Positions 1 to 12,743 of a stretch of 64,000 bases of DNA are shown here, piece by piece (position 1 is the first letter of the stretch; each line of letters opens with the position of its first letter). Under the pieces are notes generated by a model. That model saw only the letters and a program-made list of their open reading frames with translations, did no database searches and had not been told where the DNA came from. The position numbers and the translations under genes were made by a program. Source of the DNA: Aquila chrysaetos chrysaetos (taxonomy: Eukaryota > Chordata > Aves > Accipitriformes > Accipitridae); NCBI RefSeq assembly GCF_900496995.4, contig NC_044019.1:6235501-6299500 (forward strand). The letters are read 5' to 3'.

Positions 1-2234
1 GAACCTCTGCAAAGCAGCGACCGATCAAAAAACCTCATCTTTTTAGCAAAAAAATATAACAACCCACAAACCCCCTTCAGAAATGGCCTGAAGCAGAGAC
101 ATGCTAAAGCCCAGCACGGCGCTATGACTGCCAGCAGAGCAGAGCTCTCATTGGCTTCTATGCAGCGGGTCCCGACCCACGCTAACGAGGGAGCAGAGGC
201 TGGTCTGCGGGCTCTGAGCATGACTGACATGCCAGATGGATTTAATCTCCTGCTCTGACCACCCAGACCTCCCCAGCCCGTCCACTTTATGGGGCTGAGT
301 GACCGGACAGACATAGCCCAGCTCCGATGTGCTGGCTTACTAACTGCGCAGCATTGGATGCCGTGCAAGGGACTGTCCCCTTCTGCCTGTGACAAAATCT
401 GAGGGCAGGCAGAGTCTACCACCAAATGAGTGGGATGGGCAAGAAGCCGACCACGACATGCTTTTAAACTGTCCCCATGGCTCTGTCTTTAATTTTCTTT
501 TTTGATCTGCCTAGTCAGTTACTATATTTTTATGCCTGCCTTCATGAATATTTCAAGTAGGAAACTCATCCTGAATTTGTTTCTTTTTTGTCTTTTCTTC
601 TAGGAAATGTATGTGTGCAAACTCCCCCTAATTTATGTAAATACGGAGGCGGAAGAGTTTCACTTCATTGTTACAAATTAAAAGTTCCCTGACATTTCCA
701 ATTAACTGGAGAGAAAAGCAACGCAACTATAAATACATCACAAAGCCAGCAAGTCTGTTCTGGCATAAACAGCACGCTCCCATCGCGACACCGAACGGTG
801 AGGCTCCGAGGCGTGCCTGTTGCAGTGGAGATTAACGGCATGGTGGCCCATTGCCCTGGGAAGGTAATAGGGAATTTGTGGCAGGGGATGGCTGAAAACT
901 TGGGCACAAGGGCAAGGAAACTACCTTTAGGGCTAAACCCAACTCAGTGTTGCCCCTCTTGGCTGATCTGAGGCTTAAGCTGGGGGAGAGGAGTATGTTT
1001 AGTGTATCAGCATGGTGATGTTTGACAGGGTCCTGGCTTCTGCAAGACAAAGGTGGTGAAATGCCCTTTCCTGTGACCTGCAAAGCTGCTGTCAGGGTCA
1101 AGCTCACTGTAAACATCTCTGCCCGAAACACATATGAGTGAGACAAGCAACTGCATTGAAGCAAAGAAACGGAGGCCGGTGCGTGGAATTCTGAAATGAG
1201 GGCAGGAATAGCAGCACTGCCTTCCCACAGGAGCCTACCACCCCCGATTTATCCCTTCCTTGAAATCCCATCTGGTCTGGACTAGGAATGCCCCAGAAAA
1301 GGGTAGAAAGATGGAAAAGTCTCCTTTGCCCTATGGTCTCTCCATATAGGAACCTGTCCTTAGCGTGGAGGAAAGGCACCATAGGTGGGGGTGAGCCCCA
1401 AGGGTAGAGTAGTCTGTGCTAACCAAGCTCTGGAGGAATTTATGACACCCTCTCCACCCCAGAATAAAAAGGGTGCAGGAGTCCTATTGGCACTGCGGAG
1501 TGGTATACGCTGCAGTTCTTCTCCCTCTGCCTTCTTGCCTAAATGTCTTCTACATGGATCTACCCGTGTCGTCTGACTCTGAGAGGCACAGCTATGGCTG
1601 GGGGAGTCGGAGTAAGGTGAGTCAACAAGGACAGGCCTTCAGGTGAGTGGCATAAATCTAATCCTGTATGATGCTTTTGATTGCATTTAGATTTTTTGAG
1701 GTGGTATTGTGAAATATCTCGTGCCTGGTTGCCTGGCTTGGAGGTCTCTCTGCCTTTCCCTGGGCATTAGGACACCTAGGAATGGGCATTGCAGTGCTTG
1801 GCATCCCCCACCAATGCTCCTTCAAATGCAATATTGCCATGCTAATGTTCAGAATTAATGCTCAGAGTTAACGTTCATGCTGCCTCCCAGGTTGTTTCAC
1901 AGCGAAGGGCACCCTGGCTTTTGGTGGTGGATGTCTAAAGTTCCAGCGACATCATTTCCCATTTTAAAAATCCATCAGGCTGCAGACACAGTCGGGTACA
2001 ATGTGTTCAGACATCCAGTGCAAGGAAAACTAATAATAATACTGATGCTTTTTATTGGCTTCACATACCATAGCTTGTACTTTTCCTCCCCAGGGCCAGA
2101 TAAAAGTTTGTGGTGTTGTTTAAGAAAAAGCCCATTTTGGCATCATAGCTGGCAAAATACTGAGAGCTTCATTTCTTCCCCTTCCCCCTCTCTTCCTCCT
2201 CTTGTAATCTTTGATAAAGAAAAAAGTGTTCTCA
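1..2234. other. Intergenic, no gene recognised
   Basis: I see no exon with convincing splice sites, no RNA gene and no clear transposon here. Reading frames on both strands are short and resemble no protein I know. The stretch lies at the far end of the gene-poor DNA downstream of MATN1. A small mirrored motif cluster sits near 1,840-1,880 (AATGTTCAGAATTAATG followed by a related AGAGTTAACGTTCATG), but I cannot assign it a role. Confidence 0.5.
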
Positions 2235-2420
2235 AAAAAAGGTATGCTAATTAACAATTAATTCTTTTATCTTATAGTGCCGAGACTGTAAGACCTGAAG
2301 AAGATGTAGAATAAAATTAGTGGTAATTAGCTTTTTAGAGCATTAAATAAACAGTGACATGAACGATGGAGAATTAATGTTATGCATTTATTTTTAACAA
2401 TATTTATACAGGCAGTTTTT
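2235..2420. promoter_or_regulatory. Candidate conserved non-coding element, ATTA-rich
   Basis: The block is AT-rich and dense in TAATTA/ATTAAT homeodomain-type cores, for example GCTAATTAACAATTAATTC near 2,244 and GTGGTAATTAGC near 2,319. It has no open frame or simple repeat to explain it. This composition is typical of vertebrate conserved enhancers, but conservation cannot be tested from one sequence, so the call is inference only. Confidence 0.3.
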
Positions 2421-3329
2421 GAACAAGGCCCTGTGGCATTAGCTTTTACTAATACAGGCAAAACAGCAATGAGAAATAATTACATTTAGCCTGCATTAAG
2501 ACAGCACTATGCAAATCAAAGGAATAATGAAGAGAAGCCTGTTAATAGGGTTTTTGGAGACGCGATACTTGAATATAATATTTGGGCTTTGTATCCCTCT
2601 GAAGAATTCAGAAATTAACACCCTCCATCATTTCAAGCCACAGGCATGTGTCTCTGTAAATATCACTGGTACGAATCAGAGCTGCCAGCCAAGGCGAAGG
2701 TTTCCAACGCAGGGGTTTGGGCTGTGCTGTTTGCTTCAGAGGGGACCCCCTTGGAGGAACCAGTGAGCAGAGAAGGATGCACAGCTGCATCTTCCACTGC
2801 TCCCTCCACAGCCCAGCCCAGCCTTGCAAAGTGGGGCATAACTCAGCGTTTCTCTCCAATCCCTGTTGAAACACCTGAATGAGGTGCCCTGATTTCCAGA
2901 AGGGTTAACGCTGTCCCCTGTAAATGAAGCATGCAGAAAGGCTTAAGATTGTGTATTTCAGCACCGACAAAATAATTTTTCCGACTGAGTGTATTTACTT
3001 TTTGCTATTGCTGTTTTGGTCTTTTGGGGCACCTCTGGGAGCCAGTCTTCACCATGTTAACACGCTCAGAGTGTGCTAACTGCCATCCAAACCACTTAAT
3101 TAGTGAGCCCTCTGCATGCACATGCTTCGCTTTCCAGGGTTGTTGACAGAGATGAAATCTCCCTCATCTGGACATTTGTAACACTCAGGCAGAAAGGGAC
3201 AGAGAAAACAAAAATTTGGCTCCTAATCAGCTGAAACACCCACAGATCATCCATCCTCTGTTATCGCTCCAGCAAATGTAGGAGAAGAATATGGGAAGAT
3301 ATGTAAAACCTTGTTTGTGTTACACAGTT
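2421..3329. other. Intergenic, no gene recognised
   Basis: No exon, RNA gene or clear repeat is visible. Overlapping short frames on both strands around 2,600-2,880 have no familiar motif and no splice context. Confidence 0.45.
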
Positions 3330-3690
3330 TTACTGCTAATAGGGTGTGCTAATTAAGAAAGGAACCTCTGCAGATGAATCCTTGAAACAGTTTTTAATTA
3401 ACACTCTTTCCAAAGTCAGAATCAGAGGGGAGGGAGGGGAGTGGGGGGAAGGGTCCTCCTCGGGGTCCCCCAGCCCAGCACCCGCAGCAGGACCCCAGAG
3501 CCGTGCCTGCCGCCCGGTCCGCGTGCTGCCTTCCAGCCTGCCTTCAAAAGCGCCCGTTTTAATTAAAAGAGAAAAGGCATCGGTGACAGTCTTCAATCAG
3601 GCTTTTAATGAATAGCTGACAGGGCGCTTAATGCAATCAGTCCATTGTCGTTTTAATGAAGTGACAGCAGGATGTATATTAATATTGTAA
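3330..3690. promoter_or_regulatory. Candidate conserved enhancer: TAATTAA clusters around a GC-rich core
   Basis: Two clusters of homeodomain-type sites flank a GC-rich core. The left cluster has GCTAATTAAG near 3,349 and TTTTAATTAACAC near 3,392. The right cluster has GTTTTAATTAAAAG near 3,557, then GGCTTTTAATGAA, GCGCTTAATGCAATCAG and GTTTTAATGAAGTGAC up to about 3,663. The core (about 3,425-3,540) is rich in G runs and CpG. Overlapping 86- and 89-codon frames on opposite strands are low-complexity and not protein-like. The repeated spacing of TTTTAAT motifs suggests a clustered binding element; conservation is untested. Confidence 0.35.
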
Positions 3691-6177
3691 CCTCCGTTTC
3701 AGAGATGCAGCGGGGAATGCTGAAACCCCCCGTCAAGGTTTTGCAGGGCTCGGTCACCACTCTCTGCTCTGTACCAGGTGTAAATCACAGCGTTTGAGTC
3801 ATGCCAGGTCTGTAGCCTGTGGGTGACCCACACCAGGGCAGGGACACCCCTGAGGGACTGTGGCTGCGGGTGACCAACATTTGAGTGGAGAAAAACCAGT
3901 AATGAGCAAAGAGCAGCATCAATCCTCACTGCCTACAAAGACTGGGGGGAGGGGGAGATGGGGAAAGTGGTTGGTTTTAGCTGAGCCCCAGGGAATGGGA
4001 GGTAATGTGTTTTCTTAAGTTTTTTTAAATTGTCTTCTCTTTTTTTTTTTCTCAATACCCGAATCAGCCATCAGAAGTTGGTGTTAATGGGCAAGAAATT
4101 AAATCAAGCAAAAATTCCCCAAGTTGAGCCTGTTTTGCCTGCAGCACACTGCCACTGAGCATGTGCTGGGCTGTTGCTCTGTCCTCCACCCAACAGTCCC
4201 TCGTCTTCCTTGGGCTGTCGGCTCATGTACACAGGGTGGGAGCCGGTTGCTACCACTCTGTTAACCTGTTTGCTCCTCTGGTTCACATACTGGGAACATT
4301 TTGGGGCTCCTGGGTTTCCCCATGTAGATCGGATTGGAAGGTAACGATTAAGGTTGTAATGTCTGACACTAGTTTCTGTACATAATCACACCTAAAGCTG
4401 ATCACTCCTGTTAGCGTTTAACTCTGGTGTAACCATTGGTCTGAGTGCTGTTGGTAGCAAAAAGGATTGTGTCCAACTACCAACAACCCCACCCCGTCTC
4501 CTTCAGTAACCCCATCCAAGGACCATAGCGGGAACCAAGTCTGCATTCTATCATTCCTACTTGCAAACAGGGAAACTAAGACTTTAAAATGAACAGAACT
4601 TTCTTGGGATGGGAAAACAGCAAAGTAAGAACTCGGGGTGACTGCATTTATATGTTAACAATCCTCATCGAGACATTTCTCCACTCTCCTTTTCTTGGAG
4701 GGGGAATCTTATTCCCTGATGGACAGCCTGGAAGATGATGATACTCCCCTTGCAGAATGATTGCAAGGTAGACAATGACAGTTCAAACTCTTGCCTTGCT
4801 CTGCCAATCTCTTGACAACACTAATGGGACTGCCAAGAGGGCATGAGAGTGTTATTTTCTCTCCACAGTCCATTCAGAGCCAGCCTTCCTGTGGAGACAG
4901 CCCCAGAGTCCTAGTTAGGCTCTAGTGGTTGTGATGACTATGGTGTGGCTGCTTGTCCTTTATCTTCAGACTTACCTGTCTCACTCCCATCTGGATTATT
5001 CGGTGGTAATTACAATCCTATGACCTGTTAGTCTCTTGGGAGATAAAAAGACCCATTCCTTCTAACAAGATAGAGGTCACAAAACACTCAAATCATGTTC
5101 ATTTATGGGATCATTCAGGGAAACAGAGCTGTAGGTGAGGCTCAGAGAGCTCACAGATAGAAATCAGATGGCAAAAACAGGCAGGCAGAGAAGCCTTTGC
5201 AATGCCCTCTTCTTGGAAGAAATGCTGAGAGAATCACTGGGTGCCACTTTGGTCCTTGAACTGAATCAACTCTGTATTTTTTTAACAGCCACAGCCTGAG
5301 GAGGAGAAATTAAAATGGTGTGTCCAGTCCTGACCTTGCGCAGCTGTATTCAGCAACATTGGATACAAGTTGGTGTGGAGAGGAGACTGAAAACCACTGT
5401 GCTCCCACCCGCAGTTGAGTCAGTCTGAAATGCTCATCCAGAGAGGAAAATGTTTCCTGAACCCACTTTCCTTGATCCCTTTCTGCAAAATTTTTTAATT
5501 TATCTTACTGCATTTTTCTGATACACTCTTTCTTTCTTCCTGCATATTTAAGTTTACTTCCTACCTCCCACCTGCAGCTGAGCGCCTGCACTTCTGCCAA
5601 GATCTCACATAAAACAAAATTAGGAAAGGAGAGATCAGCTAAATAGCAGTTGCTATTCATTATGGGAAATTACAGCGTTCGTGTCTTCATAGAGTAAACG
5701 CCTGTCAGCTCCCAACCAGAGACCTGTTGCATCTAAATACCTTGCTTAAATGGGTGAATAGGCTTAAATGCACTCCAAATCATTACTCTTTTTAGCAGAA
5801 ACTGCTGCTGCTCTCAGTGTCTGGGGACAGACACAAGCGATACGGGGGAGGTGGACAGGACATGCTCTCCTCCGCTCTGTTTGCTTCCCCTGTGACCCGC
5901 AGTGCCCACTCATTGGACCTCGCGTGGCACCACCAAGAAGTGGCTTTCTCTAAACCACCACAGCCTATTCACCAGTGAACAGCAAACACCTTGAGGCCCG
6001 TCCTCATCCAGGTGAGCAAAATTTTCATTGTGGAGATGGAAGATAGCCACCGAGTTAAAGACAGTGGGCAAGTGCTGGACGATGCACTGCCTTTCTAAGG
6101 CTAAATGTGCATGCTGCTAGTAGTAGCTCTGGCAGAGTCATTCCTGTCACCAAGCCTTGATTTGTGTTACAAAGGAT
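3691..6177. other. Intergenic; possible weak SINE remnant
   Basis: No gene is recognised. Bases about 5,108-5,165 (GGGAAACAGAGCTGTAGG, then GAGGCTCAGAGAG) resemble the 3' part of a MIR SINE in plus orientation, but the match is weak. There is a short T run near 4,041. Nothing else can be supported. Confidence 0.4.
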
Positions 6178-6290
6178 GTCCCCTTTTACAGGCATGGGAG
6201 ATGGAGGCAAGAGGCACATGAAGAAACCTGAGAACAGTAGATTAGGGAAAAATGAGTGATGAAACCCAGGCCGCAGAGTCCCACTATGTG
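6178..6290 (+). repeat. MIR-like SINE remnant
   Basis: The order of short matches follows the 3' half of the amniote MIR SINE as I remember it: CCCCTTTTACAGGCATGGG, then GAGGCAAGAGGCACATG, then AAACCCAGGC followed by AGAGTCCCACT. Divergence is high, as expected of an element more than 100 million years old. The identity rests on remembered consensus, not on a search. Confidence 0.4.
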
Positions 6291-9200
6291 TCCAAGTGCT
6301 AAAAGGGCTTTGCCATCCCTGCTTCCTTCATTTATTACCAGCATATTGTGTTCCTGCAAGAGAGTCCTATTTCAGAAGAATCATCCATCCAAAGACCATC
6401 CCCTCTTTTGGGGCCTCCCAGGCCCACTGTCCATCCTAATTCAGCAGTTAGACTTTGGCAGGCCAAGACGGTGCTTTCCATGGACCTGTTCAAAGCAAAG
6501 AAGAGAGCAGTGCTGGCATGGGTGGGTGCCCCATGAGTACTCGAGCTCTCAGGTTTATTTAAGACACCTGTGCCTTGTGTCCTGTGCCATTGCATCTGAG
6601 TGGAGGGCAATGTCCAACTTACATAGTCAAACTTGCCTTACTTCCAATATTCCACCCTCCGTTGCAGTTTACATTGAGCTGCTCTCTAAGAGAGGGATGG
6701 AAACTGTCACCTTGTCAGGGCATTTTTTCCGCCCTCTTGTAACGAAAGCACTTTTGAATGTCAAAGCTTTTGAATGTCTCTTGTAAGAATTTCATAAGCA
6801 AAGCGATGTTGTTGGCCCATTTTACAAAGAGGAAGACACCCTAGGAGAGCTGGGGAAAATTACTGTTTTGGTTGCTTGGATGTCACATCTAGCACAAAGC
6901 CTCCCTGCTTTTCCACCTCCACTCAGGGATTTTTGCCAAACTGCATTTTTGGGCTTCTCAGAGTGCCTGTTTTATAGAAGATATGTGAGGGGACCCACAG
7001 GGGATGGGTGGGTACCAGTGCTGTAGATACTCACCAGGGAACAACAGGACATAGAGTACAAATTAGGTAACTCCAAAATTCATATAACCTAGATCAGCAA
7101 TGAAGCAAAATCCCAAGAGCTCCAAAGCACACAGCTCAAATCCGGGGAAGGCTGAACACTGAGGCCATGATTTCTCCCCAGCTATAGAACATCACCCCCA
7201 CTGTGGAGACGGCTGCAGGACACGGATCCAGGCACGGCATGTGATAATTCACAACTAGCAAGGCTTCCCGGTCTGGACAGATGCACGGCATGCCTGGCTT
7301 CCCACGTTAAGACAGGGACACATGATCACAGCTTTTGGCCAGTGTCTTCTGTTCATACACTGGAGCAGAAATAAACAGAACATTGTCAAAAACAAAGGCC
7401 CAAGTGATGTTGGGAAACATCAATTGCCTCTTACATAATGTAAACCAGCCCGGCATCCCTAGGATGCTTGCCTGTATGTTTTGGAGCTTGCACAGTATTT
7501 GAGAGCAAGCGGACAGCATGCTAGGAGGTGTAGCTGTTGCTATGGCTCCTAATTACCTTCTACGAGGTTACCATAGAGAAAAGCCCAGAGCTGTCTTTAG
7601 AAACAAAAGCACTTCAACATTGTTTACATGGACTTTTCAGTTTTTAAATAAAACTTTACATAAGCCAGAAATTGCACCTTCAGCCCACTGTACAGCCGGG
7701 AGGATTTTATCACAGAAGAAACTGAACAAATATTTCAACATTTGTTTCTCTATTTCGCATTGCACTGAAACAACAATATTTTGGGAGGTGGGGTGGGTTG
7801 CTTGGTTGGCTAGGTAGTGAGTTATTTGTTTTCTGGGTTTTATTTTTTTCACATGGAAAGACCAGAAAAGTTGAGTTGTGTCTGGGAAGAGACAGTAACA
7901 GTTTTGGGTGTTCAGCAGAGACAGCCTCTGCTGCAAGGCGCAGTTGTAGAAATGGAAAAGCTCCAACAGAATTGCATCAGCAACGTCACACATCCAGAGT
8001 AGGTGACAGGCTGGCAGCAAGTGCATTTTCCTGGACTACAGAAGATGGAGGTTCCAGTGCAGACATTGAAGAGGTCCTAAGGAGTCCTTAGCCATTTGAC
8101 CTCAGTCAGAGTTAGCCAAAAAGAAAACAGCCAGGTCTTTGATTATGGGGCAGTCAGGCCCTGTTTACTATTTCTGATCAAAACTAAAGAGGTGTAGTAG
8201 TTATAAGAAATTTTTGCTTACAGAAAAGATGAATTCCCTCAAAGAAATCAGGTTTGAACAAACTTGCATTTCCAAACAAGAACCTGTTTAGCAAAACCAT
8301 GGCTTTGTCCAACACTATCCACTGCTTTAGAGCTTCCTATGAGGGCAGGGGACGTACGGATCTGAGGCAATATAAAAACTGCTTATAGTCATGACATGGC
8401 AGAGTGGCTTTTTTGTGGAAATAACTTACATTTACTCCACTAAAAATCCTTTTGTATTGCACAAGGGGCATAAAGAGTTGAACCACTTAGTAGAGGAAGC
8501 CACTTCCCATCAGCAGTCTCTTGATAATGGGTGGGTTCGTTGTGCAGGTCGTTAGGTAGGAAGGGAATTGAAGATGCCACTTGGGACCAGATGGCTGTGG
8601 TATTTTACAAAAAGCATCTTGGGATCAGTAAGCACCTCATCGCCATAGTCAGAGGCTGTCTCCCTGCATCGCTGTACCCTTCCATGGGTTGACAGACTTA
8701 GGTCCTGAGACTCACCTTTCCAAAACCTGGCTGTCTAAAAGGTTGGCACCAGGATAAGCTAGTCATGCGGTCTCCCTTCATTTTTACACCTCACCCACCT
8801 CAAGAGAAGGTGGCATGGGTGACCTTCTGAAAGTATTGAGACTGCACAGCAAGGGGGCTTTCTCCAGTTGCATGTAGGTATTAGCAGTGCAGGCCTCTCT
8901 GATGCCGACCTGGTTGGTAGTCAGTACTGCCTGGGGTGTGTTTTAGCTCGTCTTGAAATAGATGTCTACAGTGGTTAGGAGAATTGCTCCTCACAGTGCC
9001 TGTCTCTCTTCACTGAATTTGAAAGGAGTCTACAGGGTCTATTTCAGCTGTAACAGCACACTTCACTGGCTTCTGTCTAAGTGAGATGAATCCTATCCTG
9101 AACTGAAATGCTACCTTTAATTTTTTTAATATTTAAAGTGACTGTGCATCTTAGTGATGAGGCAAACATAGAAAATCCACCACTTGACCTCATTAATTGA

Positions 9201-9429
9201 CCTCAGCAATACCACTGATTCTGGAAACTTTGAGGGACGTAGATAGGTTTCAGCATTTTGAGAAAAGCCGGATGAGGGCGGCCACAGAGTTAGTAATGGG
9301 CTAAGAATTAAGAACTAATTCCCACAGAGTATCACCTCCCACAGCTTGGTACAAAAGGAAATTCAAAAAAACTCTCCTTGCTGTTGCAATGATATACATA
9401 ACTATTCACAACACTGTCAGAAAGACAGA
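6291..9429. other. Intergenic, no gene recognised
   Basis: The 176-codon frame at 6,256-6,786 has no domain, no relative I know and biased chance-like composition, so it is not called. Bases near 6,808-6,850 (GCCCATTTTACAAAGAGG) may be another MIR remnant. No exon or RNA gene is seen. Confidence 0.4.
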
Positions 9430-9630
9430 GAATGCCATACCCACTTTTTGGCATCAATAATATAATAGTTTACTAATTCTGCAGCAGAAGAAGTTAATTG
9501 GCTGGGGATAAATTATGAACGTAGCAGGAGGCAGGGGAGGTCTGTATTCCTCTTGCTCACAATAAATGAAATTGAGTATTATTAATACGTAGCAAGATTA
9601 AAGCAATTTCCATCTGATTCATGGCTCCTG
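9430..9630. promoter_or_regulatory. Candidate conserved non-coding element
   Basis: This AT-rich block carries several homeodomain-like cores and stop codons in all frames: TAATATAATAGTTTACTAATTC near 9,459, AAGTTAATTGGC near 9,491, and GTATTATTAATACG near 9,577. No simple repeat accounts for it. Function is inferred from composition only. Confidence 0.22.
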
Positions 9631-12600
9631 CTTTCTCTAAAGACAGGTGAGGTGGACAGAATTGTCTGTTTCTGCTTTCAAGTCTCAAGAATCTCCATCA
9701 AATTTGGAGCTGTTTTCTGTCCTAATGAAGACGACAGTTTCTACTATCACCCAAACCCAGCCAGGTCAGAAAAGAAGGAAATCCACTCAGCAATTGTGGC
9801 ATTGTTTTGTGAAAACTTGCTATAGCATTTTATCTTACTTGATCCCATTTTCATCAAGGGATAAATAATAAGTTAAAATTTCTCATGTTAGGTTTTTATA
9901 TAATCTAAATTTAAAAAGAAGAAAAAAATTGAAAAAAGCCCTCGAAACAAATGAAGCTGACTTAACGACTGTTAGTGAAAAAAAGAGTACTGGTGCTGTT
10001 TTACCCTGTATGCTGGCATTGAAATGCTAAATAACCTGCAGAAAAGCATCACTTCCAAGATGCCCTACTAAGGGAGGTCATTAGCCCTTTTCAGAAATAA
10101 AAGGAGCAATTCAGTTTGCGAACAAGCTAGAAAAGTTGGAAAGCAGAAGACCAAGGAGATCACAGGGGAAGCCAACAAACATCCGCAGAGTCCCCTCTGC
10201 TGACAGGAATGCATCATATGGGGAAGGACCTTCTTTAAAATGGGGCAAAGATGATAGCAGAAGAGAAATGTTGGGTTTTCAACGTTGGAAAAATGACAGG
10301 CTATTCAGGCTTCCCAGAATACTCCATGGCTTCTAGAGCAGTGGAGGTAGTGGGGGACCACCTGCAGATGGAAGCAGATGTGAGGATATCAGGGACTGCT
10401 GGTGATTCAGCTAGGTCAGTGGCCCTTTTCACCTGGGTTTGATACTAATGAATTAATTTTGTTCATTATTTGAGAGCTATTATGGACATACTGCCACGAA
10501 TTAGGTGGCCCTGGCTTAGAGAGTGTGGCAGTGTCTCTCTCTAGTAGCTGGCCCTGGCAATGAAAATTGTCCCCAACTTGCTGGTTTTGTTTAAGCGAAT
10601 TTTCCATTTCCCCATGAATAGAGAACACTGGCTTTCATCCTGGGGATATTTGGGTTGATTCATACTTCCTATACATCTCCTGTATGGCTCACTGCACCAA
10701 CATATCTCTGACTGCAGTGCATAATAATGCATAGCAGTAGTCCTGGCCACTGAAGGAAAAATGTACATTGTCTGAGAGCAACAAGGATCCAGGTCCATCT
10801 GTCCTGAGCGTACTGTTATCATTTACATAAATAAACATGAGAACAAGGGAAATGTGAGTCATTCCACTCTGATTCAGAAGCATTTTACACCCTGCGTCCA
10901 TGAATGGAAATGCCCCAAAAGAGCACCAGACAACAGAAGGTCTACCAACCAGCCCACCAGCTATATGAATGCATGTGTCAGCTTCTTTCTCCATGTACTT
11001 TTTGTAATACTTCACCCCAATTTCCTTTTCATAAACCTGCAATGACTAGGTGCTCAAAAGCTAGTCATTTTTTCCCCTCAATGATACCAATTGTTCTAAT
11101 AGAACCTATTACCTCTCCCTGCAAACCTTGTCTCCATGGTATCCTTAGACCATCGTGGTCAAAGCACCACTACCATTTTCCCCTCTTGCACATCCGTCTC
11201 ATTAGCACTCTTCCATCATTCAGGTACCTCACCACATTGTCCTCCAGGAGACTTCCAACAGCCCTTATCTGCAGACCTTTCTGCCCCCACTTTCTGTGGG
11301 CTCATACCATGGATCATTCCCTGTCACATTTCTCTCCTCAATAGCCCGTGAAAAGAGTCAGATGTATGACATTTTTTACAATACTGCATGCGAGAGTCCA
11401 CTCCCATACCTGCAGTCTCTAACTTTGTCTCTATACCGTCTATACTTGCCCCCTGGATTTCACAAGGTCCCTTGGTGGCCAGTCACATGCCCAGAGGTAA
11501 GTGAGCAGGCTGCAGTCTCTACACCAAGGAGACCCAGGTGCAGCAACATTTCTTGGTTTTGCACTTTTCTTTAATCTCATACCAGCAAAGAATGTGCTTT
11601 TAGACATGAGATCCAAGGTCCAACTACTGACACAAACAGAGGAGCTGCTACAATCAAATTCAAAGACTTCTGCCCATGCTCACCACATGAGTTTGTTTTA
11701 TTTCCTTCTAAACCCAGGAATCAGAGCACTCTATGTTTCTCTGCAGAACTGTAAATTGAAACTAAAGGGTAGATTGAAAAGGAGCCACTTGTACCGTATA
11801 ACCAGTGACCTTCCCGAAGAACTTTAATGCCTGAAACATCCTAAAACTTGCTTTGAATCAATTCAATATCACCTCAGCACGAGGCAATCTCTATATCTGA
11901 AAAAGGCTGCAAGGAGGAACAAGCTTGTCTAAGCCAGACTGGCAGTGTTGCAGGTAGGATTTTGATTACAGGAGTGTAGATACCACTTCTCCTTAATGGG
12001 ATTGATTAAAAGCTTCAAATGTATTATCCTTTACATGGGGTCACTTTTATCTTGGGGTATGCATTTTTTTTTTTTTTCTCACAGGTGCAGGTTCATCACT
12101 TCTGCTGATGCTAATGGAAATCACATGTTCTTGCTGCAACTGGGCCACAGAAAGTTACACAAATCCTTTTACCCTCAAGTCAAATTGGAAATGGCTTCAT
12201 TGAGAATAATAGAGTGCATGTATCGGAAAGTACCTCAGTCTAAAGAGGGTCTTGCAGTATGTTGGAGAGAATGCTGTGCTGAAGAGGCCTGTGGTGATTT
12301 AGAGTGAGTCATTCACCCTTTGCATTGTGGGTTTTTTACGTGTAAAAGCATGACAAAACCCCTTTTTCCTGTCCCTGTTTTCCTCTTAGCCATTTGTACT
12401 CTTCACAACAGGAGTCAGCTCTTGCAGGTGATTTGAATCATACCTAATGCAGATCTGCATCTTCCCAGCATCTCCACCCTCCAAGAGGAAGCCAGACCTG
12501 CGCTCTTTGGAGTTTTACAGCACGGACTAGTGCTCAGGTACGATTTCTCAGGCCTGGCACCACTATTGCACAGTGCCCTGAATGGAAGCTTTGTCGGTCA

Positions 12601-12743
12601 TGCTGATGCCCAGATTAAATTTCCAGCATACATAGCCAGCAACAGGGGTTTCCATAGGCCTGTACCAAGTCGCTGCAAAATGCCATGATGTACATGAACC
12701 CTAAACTCGCTTCCCAGGAGTTGGTGAGGCCCCAGGGAGGAGC
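9631..12743. other. Intergenic, no gene recognised
   Basis: Several frames of 60-146 codons overlap on both strands (for example 10,904-11,344 plus), but none shows a recognisable domain or exon boundaries. A T run at about 12,064-12,077 is the only simple sequence of note. Confidence 0.4.

Noticed and set aside
6256..6786. A 176-codon plus-strand open frame, the longest in the left half
   Set aside because: No recognisable domain, no splice context, overlapping frames on the same and opposite strand, and chance-like composition. It begins inside a MIR-like remnant.
11996..12307. A 103-codon plus frame that might be an exon
   Set aside because: It passes through a T run, lacks consensus splice sites with a partner exon and shows no known motif.
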